Of a stretch of 64,000 nt of DNA, positions 48,171 through 57,096 are shown piece after piece (position 1 is the stretch's first letter; the number at the start of each line of letters is the position of its first letter). The position numbers and the translations under genes were made by a program. The notes beneath the pieces were generated by a model. That model was not told the origin of the DNA, searched no databases, and was given only the letters and a program-made list of their open reading frames with translations. This DNA comes from Dactylosporangium roseum (GTDB lineage: Bacteria > Actinomycetota > Actinomycetes > Mycobacteriales > Micromonosporaceae): positions 4,889,001 through 4,953,000 of the forward strand of contig NZ_CP073721.1 in assembly GCF_025264685.1 (NCBI RefSeq). The letters are read 5' to 3'.

Positions 48171-49052
48171 GTGAAGGTCGCCGTCGTCGCACATCGGAAG
48201 AAGTCGCTCGGAGGCGGGCTCGACGAGCTGCGCCGCGTCCTGCGGTCGGCGGGCGTCGGGGCGCCGGACTGGTACGAGGTACCGAAGAGCAGGAAGGCGC
48301 CGAAGCGTGTCCGCCGGGCGGTGGAGCGCGGCGCCGACGTGGTGTTCGTGTGGGGCGGCGACGGCATGGTGCAACGCAGCGTCGACGCCCTCGCGGGCTC
48401 CGGCGTCACGATGGCGATCGTGCCCGCCGGCACCGCGAACCTCTTCGCGACGTCGCTGGAGATCCCCCGCGACATCGAGGCCGCCGTCGACATCGGGCTG
48501 CACGGCGGCCGGCGCCGGTTCGACCTGGGCAAGGTGGCCGGTGAGCACTTCGCGGTCATGGCCGGCGTGGGCTTCGACGCGGCGATGATCGACGAGGCCG
48601 ACCGCGGCATGAAGCGCCGGGCGGGCAAGCTCGCGTACTTCCGCACCGCCGCCCGCCACGTCGGCGACGATCCCGTGCTGGCCACCGTCGAACTCGACGG
48701 CGAGCGGTGGTTCGAGGGGCCGGCGACGTGCGTGCTGTTCGGCAACATCGGCACCATCTCCGGTGGCGTCGAGGCGTTCGACGACGCGAGCCCGTTCGAC
48801 GGCCGGCTCGACGTCGGGGTGTCCACGGCGAAGGGCGCGCTGCAGTGGGCGCGCACGCTGGGCCGGATGGCGCTGGGCCGCACCGAGACGTCACCGTTCG
48901 CCGAGGTGGCGAGCGCCCGCAAGGTCCGCGTGACGTTCGCCGAGCCGGTCCTGCTGGAGCTCGACGGCGGTTCCCGCAAGCCGGTGCGCAAGCTCAAGGC
49001 CAGGGCCGTCCCCGCCGCGGTGACCGTCGCCGTGCCGAAGGAGGACCCGTAG
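48171..49052 (+). CDS. Diacylglycerol-kinase-family lipid kinase
   Basis: 293 residues. DAGK catalytic domain: VFVWGGDGMVQRSVDAL (GGDG nucleotide motif), IVPAGTANLFATSLEIP, then FAVMAGVGFDAAMIDEADRG, FGNIGTISGGVEAFDDASPFDGRLDV. Phosphorylates diacylglycerol, sphingosine or a related lipid; these are often lipid-recycling enzymes. GTG start. It converges with kdpC, from which it is separated by 25 bases. Confidence 0.9.
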   Translation: MKVAVVAHRKKSLGGGLDELRRVLRSAGVGAPDWYEVPKSRKAPKRVRRAVERGADVVFVWGGDGMVQRSVDALAGSGVTMAIVPAGTANLFATSLEIPRDIEAAVDIGLHGGRRRFDLGKVAGEHFAVMAGVGFDAAMIDEADRGMKRRAGKLAYFRTAARHVGDDPVLATVELDGERWFEGPATCVLFGNIGTISGGVEAFDDASPFDGRLDVGVSTAKGALQWARTLGRMALGRTETSPFAEVASARKVRVTFAEPVLLELDGGSRKPVRKLKARAVPAAVTVAVPKEDP

Positions 49053-49065
49053 CGGCGGACGGCGG

Positions 49066-49097
49066 CCCGGCGGGACGTCAGCCGCCGGCCCGCCGGG
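49066..49097. terminator. Hairpin shared by converging genes
   Basis: 9-bp perfect arms 49066-49074 and 49089-49097 with a 14-base loop, spanning the gap between the lipid kinase and kdpC and running into the last kdpC codons. Confidence 0.45.
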
Positions 49098-49947
49098 CGG
49101 TGTGCTGGGCGGCGTCGAGGGCCAGGTTGAGCTTGAGGACGTTGACCGCCGGCTCGCCCATGAAGCCGAGGGCGCGGCCGGTGGTGTGCTCGTCGACGAG
49201 CCGTCGTACCTCGGCGGCGGGTATGCCCCGTGCGGCGGCGACCCGTGGGATCTGTAGCTTCGCGTAGGCGACGCTGATGTGCGGGTCGAGGCCGCTGCCG
49301 CTGGCGGTCACCGCGTCGGCCGGCACGGCCGGCGTGTCCGGGGCGTTGCCCCGGACGGGGGTGACGACGCCTTTGCTGTAGTCCTCGCCGGGCTTGGCGC
49401 ATTCGACGGTGACGCCCTGCCAGGTGGTGACGAACGGGGTCGCGGGGCAGGCCTCGTTGAGGCTGACCGCGCGGGTGACCGGGCCGGTCGAGCCGTTGTG
49501 GTAGAAGACGGCGAGGACCGCGCCGACGCCGCCGGGCGTGCAGTACGGGCGGGCGCCGTCAACGCCGTCCAGCTCACCGACCGCCTTGCTGCGCGAGCAC
49601 ACGAGGGTGAGCAGGCTCGCCCTGCCGGGGACGTCCACGACGCTCTGCGGGCCGAGGTTGCTGGCACCCGTCGCCTTCGGGTCGTAGCCGCCGGCGGCGG
49701 ACGGGCGGGACTGGAAGTACTGCCGCAGCGGGTTGCCCAGCCTGTCGGTGAAGGACTGGCCGATGCGGCTGCTGCCGACGGTCGAGCCGTTCCTGTCGAT
49801 GAGCGAGCCGTCGGCGTTGCCGGCGAGGCCCGGGATGCGGGCGACGGCGACCATGAACAAGGGGTAGGCCAGGCCGAGCACGACGGTCATGGCGGCCACC
49901 GCGCGCAGGGCCGCGAGGTGCTGGGCGAGCCAGGCAGGCAGTCGCAT
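49078..49947 (-). CDS. kdpC: KdpC, potassium-transporting ATPase subunit C
   Basis: 289 residues, longer than most KdpC (about 190-220). N-terminal transmembrane helix (AVAAMTVVLGLAYPLFMVAVARI), GSLIDRNGSTVGSSRIGQSF, QYFQSRPSAAGGYDPKATGASNLGP, then an inserted Gly/Pro-rich region (about 110-200) before the conserved ASGSGLDPHISVAYAKLQIPRVAAARG and RALGFMGEPAVNVLKLNLALD. Starts one base after the kdpB stop. Confidence 0.97.
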   Translation of the reverse strand: MRLPAWLAQHLAALRAVAAMTVVLGLAYPLFMVAVARIPGLAGNADGSLIDRNGSTVGSSRIGQSFTDRLGNPLRQYFQSRPSAAGGYDPKATGASNLGPQSVVDVPGRASLLTLVCSRSKAVGELDGVDGARPYCTPGGVGAVLAVFYHNGSTGPVTRAVSLNEACPATPFVTTWQGVTVECAKPGEDYSKGVVTPVRGNAPDTPAVPADAVTASGSGLDPHISVAYAKLQIPRVAAARGIPAAEVRRLVDEHTTGRALGFMGEPAVNVLKLNLALDAAQHTARRAGG

Positions 49948-49948
49948 G

Positions 49949-52078
49949 TCAGATTCCCGGGACGAATTGGATGAGAAGGTCGATGGCCTTGATGCCGATG
50001 AAGGGCACGATGATGCCGCCGAGGCCGTAGACGAGCAGGTTGCGGCGCAGCATGGCGGCGGCGGTGCCGGGCCGGTACCGCACGCCGCGCAGGGCGAGCG
50101 GGATCAGCACCACGATGATGATCGCGTTGAAGATGACCGCGGACAGGATCGCCGACTCGGGTGAGGCCAGGCGCATGATGTTGAGCTGGTCCAGGCCGGG
50201 GTAGATCGCGGCGAACATCGCCGGGATGATCGCGAAGTACTTGGCGATGTCGTTGGCGATGGAGAACGTGGTCAGCGCGCCGCGGGTGATGAGGAGCTGC
50301 TTGCCGATCTCGACGATCTCGATGAGTTTCGTCGGGTCGGAGTCGAGGTCGACCATGTTGCCGGCCTCTTTCGCCGCCGAGGTGCCGGTGTTCATCGCGA
50401 CCCCGACGTCGGCCTGCGCGAGGGCCGGCGCGTCGTTGGTGCCGTCACCGGTCATCGCCACGAGCTTGCCGCCCTGCTGCTCCTTTCTGATCAGCGCCAT
50501 CTTGTCCTCAGGCGTGGCCTCGGCCAGGAAGTCGTCAACCCCCGCCTCCTCCGCGATCGCCCGAGCCGTGAGCGGATTGTCCCCGGTGATCATCACCGTA
50601 CGGATGCCCATGCGGCGCATCTCGTCGAACCGTTCCCGCATGCCCTCCTTCACCACGTCCTTGAGGTGGATGACGCCCAGGGTGCGGGCCGGCTGGCCGT
50701 CGACGTGCTCGGCCACGACCAGCGGCGTGCCACCGGAACCGGAGATGGCGTCCACGATGGAGCCGACCTCCTCGGTGGGGCGGCCGCCGTGTTCGCGGAC
50801 CCACTTCATCACCGCGGTCGCGGCGCCCTTGCGGATCTGGCGACCGTCGACGTCGACGCCGGACATGCGGGTCTGCGCGGTGAACGGCACCCAGACGGCG
50901 CCGGTGACGTCACGTTCGCGCAGGCCGTGGTGCTCCTTCGCGTGCACGACGATGCTGCGCCCCTCCGGCGTCTCGTCGGCCAGGCTGGAGAGCTGGGCGG
51001 CCTCCGCGAGCTTCCGCACGTCGATCCCCTCCACCGGCAGCAGGTCACCGGCCTGCCGGTTGCCGAGGGTGATGGTGCCGGTCTTGTCCAGCAGCAGCGT
51101 GTTCACATCACCGGCCGCCTCAACCGCCCGACCCGACATCGCCAGCACATTGCGCTGCACCAACCGATCCATACCCGCGATACCGATCGCCGACAACAAC
51201 GCCCCGATCGTCGTCGGAATCAAACACACCAACAACGACACCAACACGACCCCCGCCACCCCATCGGCACCCAACGCCGCGGAATCCGGAGCGAACGCCC
51301 GCACCCCCTTCGAGAAAATCGCAAGCGGCTGCACCGTCGCCACAGCCAACAGAAAAATGATCGTCAACGACGCCAGCAGAATATTCAACGCGATCTCATT
51401 CGGCGTCTTCTGCCGATTCGCACCCTCCACCAACGCGATCATCCGATCGATGAACGACTCCCCCGGCCGCTGCGTGATCCGCACAACGATCCGATCCGAC
51501 AACACCTTCGTCCCACCCGTCACCGCCGACCGGTCCCCACCCGACTCCCGGATCACCGGCGCCGACTCCCCCGTGATCGCCGACTCATCAACCGACGCAA
51601 TACCCTCGATCACATCACCATCACCCGGAATCACCTGCCCCGCCTCCACCACCACCACATCACCCAACCGCAACTGCGGCGCCGGCACCGCCTCCTCCAC
51701 ACCATCCACCAACCGCCGCGCCACCGTGTCCTGCTTCGCCCGGCGCAACGTATCCGCCTGCGCCTTACCCCGACCCTCAGCCACCGCCTCGGCCAGATTC
51801 GCGAACACCACCGTCAACCACAACCACACCGTGATCACCCACGCGAACACACTCGGATGCACCACCGCCAACACAGTCGTGAAAACCGAACCGACCTCCA
51901 CGATGAACATCACCGGGTTACGCCACAACGTGCCCGGATTCAACTTCCGCAACGCATCCGGCAACGACCGCCACAACAGCGCCGGGTCGAGCAGACCGCC
52001 CGCGACCTTGCGCGGCGTCGGGGTGGTCATGGAGATTCCTTGGGGCCGGGGTTGCCGGGACAGAGTTGGGGTGGTCAT
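49949..52078 (-). CDS. kdpB: KdpB, potassium-transporting P-type ATPase catalytic subunit
   Basis: 709 residues. Phosphorylated D331 in LLLDKTGTITLG, EGIDVRKLAEAAQ, MITGDNPLTARAIAEEAGVDDFLAEATPEDK and MTGDGTNDAPALAQADVGVAM, with 7 transmembrane segments. The ATG overlaps the kdpA stop (ATGA); a second in-frame ATG 48 bases on has its own AAGGAA site and follows a repeated MTTPT N-terminus, so two starts may be used. From about 51100 to 51990 the codons switch to T/G-ended forms (TTG, GGT, AAT, ATT), unlike the rest. Confidence 0.97.
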   Translation of the reverse strand: MTTPTLSRQPRPQGISMTTPTPRKVAGGLLDPALLWRSLPDALRKLNPGTLWRNPVMFIVEVGSVFTTVLAVVHPSVFAWVITVWLWLTVVFANLAEAVAEGRGKAQADTLRRAKQDTVARRLVDGVEEAVPAPQLRLGDVVVVEAGQVIPGDGDVIEGIASVDESAITGESAPVIRESGGDRSAVTGGTKVLSDRIVVRITQRPGESFIDRMIALVEGANRQKTPNEIALNILLASLTIIFLLAVATVQPLAIFSKGVRAFAPDSAALGADGVAGVVLVSLLVCLIPTTIGALLSAIGIAGMDRLVQRNVLAMSGRAVEAAGDVNTLLLDKTGTITLGNRQAGDLLPVEGIDVRKLAEAAQLSSLADETPEGRSIVVHAKEHHGLRERDVTGAVWVPFTAQTRMSGVDVDGRQIRKGAATAVMKWVREHGGRPTEEVGSIVDAISGSGGTPLVVAEHVDGQPARTLGVIHLKDVVKEGMRERFDEMRRMGIRTVMITGDNPLTARAIAEEAGVDDFLAEATPEDKMALIRKEQQGGKLVAMTGDGTNDAPALAQADVGVAMNTGTSAAKEAGNMVDLDSDPTKLIEIVEIGKQLLITRGALTTFSIANDIAKYFAIIPAMFAAIYPGLDQLNIMRLASPESAILSAVIFNAIIIVVLIPLALRGVRYRPGTAAAMLRRNLLVYGLGGIIVPFIGIKAIDLLIQFVPGI

Positions 52079-53736
52079 TGGATGCCTTCCGCGAGCGGCG
52101 CCAGCGCGAGCGCGGGCAGGTAGGTCAGCGCGACCACGATAACGGTCACCGCCACGACCATGCCGACGAACAACGGCTGGTAGGTCCGCAGGGTTCCGGT
52201 GGACTGGGGCACCGGCTGCTGCCGGGCGAGGGATCCGGCCAGGCCGAGCACGAGGATGATCGGCAGGAACCTGCCGAACAGCATGCACAGGCCGAGAGCG
52301 GTGTTGTAGAACTCGGTGTTGACGCTGATACCGGCGAACGCGGAGCCGTTGTTGTTCGACGCCGAGGTGAACGCGTAGAGCACCTCGGACAGGCCGTGCG
52401 CACCCGTGTTCAGCATCGACGAACGCGCCGTCGCCGAACCCATCGCCACCGCCGTACCCACGAGCACGAGAGCCGGAGTCGTCAGCAGATACAACGACGC
52501 GAACTTGATCTCCCGCGCACCGACCTTCTTGCCCAGATACTCCGGCGTCCGACCCACCATCAACCCGGCCACGAACACCGTGACCACAGCAAGGATCAAC
52601 ATCCCGTACAACCCCGAACCCACACCACCCGGAGCCACCTCACCCAGCATCATGTTCACCATCGCGACCATGCCGCCCAACGCCGTGTACGAATCGTGGA
52701 ACGAGTTCACCGCACCCGTCGACGTCAACGTCGTCACCGCGGCGAACGTCGCCGAATTCGACACCCCGAACCGCACCTCCGTGCCTTCCGTGCTGGCCCC
52801 GGCCGCCATCGGGGCGGTCCCGCCGTGGGCCAGTTGGAAGGCGTTGATCGCAACCACACTGCCGATCGCGATGATCGCCATGACCCCGGCGATCGCGAAC
52901 CCCTGCCGCCGGTCACCGACCATCCGGCCGAACACCCGCGGCATCGTGAACGGAACGAACAGGATCAGAAACAGCTCGATCCAGTTCGTCCAGCTCGTCG
53001 GGTTCTCGAACGGATGCGCACTGTTGGCGTTGTAGAACCCCCCGCCGTTCGTGCCCAGCTCCTTGATGACCTCCTGACTGGCCACCGGACCACCGGTCAC
53101 GGACTGCGACCCACCCGCCAGCGTCGCCACCTCGGTACCACCACTGAGGTTCTGCACCGCACCACCGATGACCAGCAACGTCGCGCCGACCACCGCCACC
53201 GGCAGCAGAATCCGCACACACACCCGCACCAGATCGACCCAGAAGTTGCCGAGCTGATCGGTCCTCGACCGGGCGAAGCCCCGCACCAGCGCGACCGCGA
53301 CCGCGATACCAACAGCGGCGGACGTGAAGTTCTGCACCGCCAGACCCGCCATCTGCACCAGATGGCCCATCGTCGACTCACCGGAATACGACTGCCAGTT
53401 CGTGTTCGTCACGAAACTGACCGCCGTGTTCCACGCCTGGTCCGGCGCCACGGGCTGCATCCCCAGCGACAGCCAGAAGTGCTGCTGCACGCGCTGGAAC
53501 AGGTACAGAAACAGGATCGAGATCGCCGAGAACGCCAGCACGCTGCGGGCATAGACGCCCCAGGACTGCTCCCCGTCCGGGTTGACCCCGACCGCGCGGT
53601 AGAGCACACGCTCCGCCCGCAGATGGCGCGGCGAGGTGACCGCCCGGAACATGTAGTCGCCGAACGGCCGGTGCACGACCACCAGGGCGAGGACCAGCGA
53701 GGCGATGAAGAGGACGCCCGCCGTGGTGGGGCTCAT
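52075..53736 (-). CDS. kdpA: KdpA, potassium-transporting ATPase potassium-binding subunit
   Basis: 553 residues, usual length; about 10 transmembrane helices. Conserved pore loops TNTNWQSYSGESTMGHLVQM, LGTNGGGFYNANSAHPFENPTSW, and SSFHDSYTALGG with MMLGEVAPGGVGSGLYGML and ASNNNGSAFAG are recognisable. ATG start one base into the kdpF stop. About 52400-53400 uses T/G-ended codons more than neighbours. Confidence 0.97.
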   Translation of the reverse strand: MSPTTAGVLFIASLVLALVVVHRPFGDYMFRAVTSPRHLRAERVLYRAVGVNPDGEQSWGVYARSVLAFSAISILFLYLFQRVQQHFWLSLGMQPVAPDQAWNTAVSFVTNTNWQSYSGESTMGHLVQMAGLAVQNFTSAAVGIAVAVALVRGFARSRTDQLGNFWVDLVRVCVRILLPVAVVGATLLVIGGAVQNLSGGTEVATLAGGSQSVTGGPVASQEVIKELGTNGGGFYNANSAHPFENPTSWTNWIELFLILFVPFTMPRVFGRMVGDRRQGFAIAGVMAIIAIGSVVAINAFQLAHGGTAPMAAGASTEGTEVRFGVSNSATFAAVTTLTSTGAVNSFHDSYTALGGMVAMVNMMLGEVAPGGVGSGLYGMLILAVVTVFVAGLMVGRTPEYLGKKVGAREIKFASLYLLTTPALVLVGTAVAMGSATARSSMLNTGAHGLSEVLYAFTSASNNNGSAFAGISVNTEFYNTALGLCMLFGRFLPIILVLGLAGSLARQQPVPQSTGTLRTYQPLFVGMVVAVTVIVVALTYLPALALAPLAEGIQ

Positions 53737-53825
53737 CAGAACCGCTCCGGGAAGAGCAGGGCCGTTACGAGATACGCCGTGACGGCGACCGCGAGGATCA
53801 GGCCGACGAGGTTCTCGGCGCTCAC
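53736..53825 (-). CDS. kdpF: KdpF, 29-aa subunit
   Basis: Very short hydrophobic protein (SAENLVGLILAVAVTAYLV then TALLFPERF) with the sequence pattern of KdpF, which stabilises the KdpABC complex in the membrane. GTG start overlaps the stop of the 27-aa ORF upstream; its stop overlaps the kdpA start by one base. Together with kdpA, kdpB and kdpC this completes kdpFABC. No kdpDE genes are present in the window. Confidence 0.85.
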   Translation of the reverse strand: MSAENLVGLILAVAVTAYLVTALLFPERF

Positions 53826-53905
53826 AACCGCTCCACCGCCCGCACCGCCAGGCCGAGCAGCGCGAACGCCGCGATCGTCAGCAGTACGAACACCACGTCA
53901 GCCAC
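53822..53905 (-). CDS. 27-aa membrane peptide upstream of kdpF
   Basis: GTG start, one transmembrane helix (VVFVLLTIAAFALLGLAV) and a basic end RAVERL. Overlaps the kdpF start by four bases (GTGA), so it is the first small gene of the kdp unit. Similar tiny ORFs sit before kdpF in other actinobacteria (recollection). It may be a regulator or accessory subunit. Confidence 0.6.
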   Translation of the reverse strand: MADVVFVLLTIAAFALLGLAVRAVERL

Positions 53906-54150
53906 GCCAGCGTTTCTTGACGCCTTTGCGGCGCCCACGCTCACACCGACGGATGAAATCAGCGGCCGCGGACGTCCCCGCCGGTGCGGCGGCCCGGGCC
54001 GCCAGGGCGTCGATCGATGACGCGGACCCGGGTCGGCGCGGCCGGGGATCGGCGGCGAGCGCCGCGCGAACTTCTTCCCGGACGACCGATGAGTTCCGCC
54101 GCCGGGTGGCGTTTCACCTCCCGAAGACACACTCCAGGAGGAAACCCATC

Positions 54151-54276
54151 ATGAAGAACGTCGTGATCTACGGGGCGGGCGGCAGCATCGGCGGGGCGGT
54201 GGCCCGCGTGTTCGCGCGGCAGGGGCACACCGTGCACCTGACCGGGCGGACCCGCGAGTCCCTCGACGCCGTTTGA
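54151..54276 (+). pseudogene. SDR (Rossmann) N-terminal fragment, 41 aa
   Basis: Starts MKNVVIYGAGGSIGGAVARVF with the GxxGxG nucleotide-binding motif and the second strand (TVHLTGRTRESLDA), then stops. A full SDR needs about 200 more residues. A strong GGAGGAAA site precedes the ATG, so the 5' end was once an expressed gene. The remainder is gone; a terminator hairpin (54287-54319) follows at once. Confidence 0.75.
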
Positions 54277-54286
54277 CGACACGGCG

Positions 54287-54319
54287 GGACCCGGGCTCCC
54301 TTGTGGGAGGCCCGGGTCC
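54287..54319. terminator. Hairpin between SDR fragment and converging gene
   Basis: Arms 54287-54300 and 54305-54319 match with a single bulged base; 4-base TTGT loop. Lies 10 bases after the SDR stop and 15 before the end of the minus-strand gene. Confidence 0.7.
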
Positions 54320-54333
54320 GGGATCGTGACGGG

Positions 54334-54990
54334 TCAGGCGTCGACGAGTTTCTTGCCGTTCTCCTTGCCGTTGGTCTGCTCGGGCACCGCGAAGCCCTTC
54401 GTGCCCGGGGTGGTGGCGGCGTGGACCAGGCCGGCGGCGCCGAGGAGGAACAGCAGGCCCGCGGCGATGTACGCCACCAGCGCGGCCTGGGCGGCCTTGG
54501 CACCGAACTCGCTGAAGCCGTACGAGGTCAGCAGCAGCCCCCGCAGGGTCTCGCCCTTGAACACCGTCTCCCGCTGCGCGGTCACGTCGGCGAGCTGCTT
54601 CTGCAGGTCCGCCAGCGCCGGGTCGTTCGCCTGCTGCGCGGCGGTGACCTTCGCCCGCAGTTGGGTCTGCACGTCACCGAGCTGGGCGTACGTCTTGCCA
54701 CCGGCCATCGTCTTCAGGTGCAGCCCGATGAACTCGTTGGCGTAGCATTCGGCCTGCTTGCCGGTCGTCAACGGCTGGCCCGCGTATTCGACCAGGCACG
54801 CCGACTTGCGCTCCTCGGCCGTCAGGCTGTCGGCGCTCTTGAAGGTGATCTGCTGCTGGCTGAGCTGGCTGGTGACGTAGTCGTTGGCGAAGTTCGCGTT
54901 GGTCGTCAGCACGATCCCGGCGACCAGCAGGAGCCCGGCGAGCACGATCCCGCCGAGGCCGACCAGGATGTCGAGGGTCTTGCGCTTCAT
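54334..54990 (-). CDS. Membrane hypothetical protein, 218 aa
   Basis: N-terminal helix (LVGLGGIVLAGLLLVAGIVL), then an extracytoplasmic helical domain with FANDYVTSQLSQQQITFKSADSLTAEERKSACLVEYAG and two cysteines, a heptad-like stretch (QLRAKVTAAQQANDPALADLQKQLADVTAQ), a last transmembrane helix (LVAYIAAGLLFLLGAAGLVHA) and a charged cytoplasmic tail. Not recognised; conserved pattern suggests an actinobacterial envelope protein. ATG start. Confidence 0.75.
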   Translation of the reverse strand: MKRKTLDILVGLGGIVLAGLLLVAGIVLTTNANFANDYVTSQLSQQQITFKSADSLTAEERKSACLVEYAGQPLTTGKQAECYANEFIGLHLKTMAGGKTYAQLGDVQTQLRAKVTAAQQANDPALADLQKQLADVTAQRETVFKGETLRGLLLTSYGFSEFGAKAAQAALVAYIAAGLLFLLGAAGLVHAATTPGTKGFAVPEQTNGKENGKKLVDA

Positions 54991-55153
54991 GGGAGTGTCC
55001 TTCTGACTCGGCGGTGCCCTGGGATGGTTTCTTCTTGCACCAAGAGCGTGCGCCACCTGGCAGGTCGCGGTGCAGAGGACAACCACCCGCGTCGACGGGA
55101 CCAACGGCCCGGCGGGGACGGGACCTTGGCACCCACCCGGCGTCAGTTCCGGC

Positions 55154-55197
55154 CTGTGGAGTCCTGTGGTCGCCTGGGCCACCACAGGACTCCACAG
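55154..55197 (-). terminator. 17-bp perfect hairpin after the GT-C-like gene
   Basis: Arms 55154-55170 and 55181-55197 with a 10-base loop, starting 17 bases beyond the stop of the minus-strand gene at 55214. The arms are long for a terminator and relatively AT-rich. Confidence 0.65.
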
Positions 55198-55213
55198 CCG
55201 CGGCAGCCCCTGG

Positions 55214-56965
55214 CTACCGGACGTCCCAGAGCCACACGTCCGAGACGTGCCGCCCGGGTCCGAAGAGCTGGTCGACCGTCCGCCGCACGGCCTCGCTGTT
55301 GCCGTGCCGGTCGGCGAGGACGACGGTCGTGGCGCCCCAGTAGTCGACGTCGGTGCGCGCCTGGGCCTGCTGGTCCGGGGTCACCTGCGGCACGGCCCCG
55401 TCGTTGGCGACGCCGGACAGCAGGCTGAGCGTCGGCGGGTACGACGGGCCGAACATCGCGTGCCGTTCCGGGTGGTTGGGGTCCGGGGCGAGGAAGTAGC
55501 CGCCGACGATCTTGAAGTCGAGGTCCGCGGTGGTCGCCCAGCGCATCGCGTCGAGTTGCTCCCACCAACCGCCGGGCACCGCGACGACCGTCGCCGACTT
55601 CGGCAGGTGCTCCCGCCACTGGCCGCTGCTGAAGAACACCGGCACCGGAGCCCGGTCGCTCGCCGGCTGCGGCGTCGGTACGAGCGGGACGAGCGCCACG
55701 GTCAGCGCCACCGCCCACAGGATCGGGGCAGCCGGCCGCGCCGGCCCGGACTCCTCCCCGACAGGCTCCGGCCGGCGGTCGATGAACTGCTCGACGACCA
55801 GCGCGATGAGCACCCCGACGAGTGGCGTCATGACCAACGCCAGCCGGGTCGGCACCACGGAGTCGAACAGCGGCAGGTCGTCGAGCCACTGCCACGGGCC
55901 GTGCCACGTGGTCTCCTCGCCCTCGTAGCGGACGACGCCGCCGAGCGAGAGGATGCCGAACACGACGGTGGTGATCACCAGCGCGCGGGCCGCCCGGTGC
56001 CGCCACATCGCCACCGCCACGGCGACGAGGAGCCCCAGCAGCGGCCAGCCGAAGAAGGTGTTCTCCTCGGTGGCGCCGCCCATCTTCTCGATGCGGGCCG
56101 GGTCGCCGACGATCGAGCGGCGGCTGAACTCGGTGAAGGATCCCAGGTCGCTGCTGAACCCGCGGACGAACTCGGGCAGCCCGTGGTAGGCCTGCGGCCC
56201 GGCGAACTGGTGCCACAGCGGGTAGGCCAGGACCGCCCCGGCGGCGAGCGCGGTGACGCCGAGCGTCGGCAGGGCCGCCCTGGCCGCCGGCAGCATCTCG
56301 CGCGGCGGCAGGTAGGCGACCAGGAACACGGCCAGCGCGCACGCGGTGAGGAACAGGATCTCCTCGTTGATGAAGCACTGGTAGACCACCAGCGCGGCGA
56401 GCCCCAACCCGCGCCGGACCGCCGGGCCGGGCTCCCGCAGCCGGATCACCATCCGCACGATGAACGGGATCAGGAACTGCCCGGCGATGTTGGGGTGGCC
56501 GGTGACCTGCGAGACCATCGCCGGGCCGAACCCGCAGAACAGCGCCCCGACGTAGGCCGCCGCCTTCGAGGACACCACGTCGCGGGAGAGCACGAAGTAC
56601 CACGCGACGGCCGTGCCGGCGAGGGCCAGGGTGCTGATGATCGCGAACGTGACACCCGCGCCGAAGAGCAGCGTGACGGGGCTGAGCGGGACGGCGAGGC
56701 CGAGGATGGACGTGTTCGCCATGAGGTTGACGCCGAGCGGGGCGTTGAGCTCGTCGGTGAAGATCGGCGACTCGCCGTGGCTGACGGCGTGCGCGGCGTG
56801 CGTGAGCACCCACTCGAAGAAGATCTGGTCCTGGTTGTTGTCCGAGAGCATCCGCGTCCGCGGGTCCTGCCACAGGTGCATCAGGAGCACCACCGCGAAG
56901 ACGAGACAACTCGCCACGGCGATCAGATCGAACGTGTGCCCACGGAGCCTTTCGCCGATTTTCAC
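55214..56965 (-). CDS. Polytopic GT-C-like membrane protein, 583 aa
   Basis: About 11 transmembrane helices in the first 420 residues, with a first extracytoplasmic loop DNNQDQIFFEWVLTHAAHAVSHGESPIFTDELNAPLGVNLMANTS containing the acidic pair expected of GT-C glycosyltransferases (DQ/DE), and a C-terminal soluble domain (about 430-583). It fits the family of actinobacterial membrane proteins related to lipid-linked sugar transferases (GT39/DUF6311-like), probably adding a sugar from polyprenyl phosphate to an envelope component. Exact family uncertain. ATG start. Confidence 0.65.
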   Translation of the reverse strand: MKIGERLRGHTFDLIAVASCLVFAVVLLMHLWQDPRTRMLSDNNQDQIFFEWVLTHAAHAVSHGESPIFTDELNAPLGVNLMANTSILGLAVPLSPVTLLFGAGVTFAIISTLALAGTAVAWYFVLSRDVVSSKAAAYVGALFCGFGPAMVSQVTGHPNIAGQFLIPFIVRMVIRLREPGPAVRRGLGLAALVVYQCFINEEILFLTACALAVFLVAYLPPREMLPAARAALPTLGVTALAAGAVLAYPLWHQFAGPQAYHGLPEFVRGFSSDLGSFTEFSRRSIVGDPARIEKMGGATEENTFFGWPLLGLLVAVAVAMWRHRAARALVITTVVFGILSLGGVVRYEGEETTWHGPWQWLDDLPLFDSVVPTRLALVMTPLVGVLIALVVEQFIDRRPEPVGEESGPARPAAPILWAVALTVALVPLVPTPQPASDRAPVPVFFSSGQWREHLPKSATVVAVPGGWWEQLDAMRWATTADLDFKIVGGYFLAPDPNHPERHAMFGPSYPPTLSLLSGVANDGAVPQVTPDQQAQARTDVDYWGATTVVLADRHGNSEAVRRTVDQLFGPGRHVSDVWLWDVR

Positions 56966-57096
56966 GGCTCACACGATAGGGTGCGGGACCCTGTAACGGC
57001 ACCCTGGCTCACAGTCATCGATGCCTATAAACTACCCCGGTTCCGGCTAACATGATCCAGAATTCACCGGGACCACGAGCGACCGAGGGGGGAGCC

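Noticed and set aside
50226..52142. Long plus-strand open frames opposite kdpB
   Set aside because: Antisense shadows with Ser/Thr/Arg or Arg/His-rich composition; kdpB is unambiguous.
49053..54150. kdpD/kdpE sensor-regulator genes
   Set aside because: Neither side of kdpFABC contains them; the flanks are a lipid kinase and an SDR fragment.
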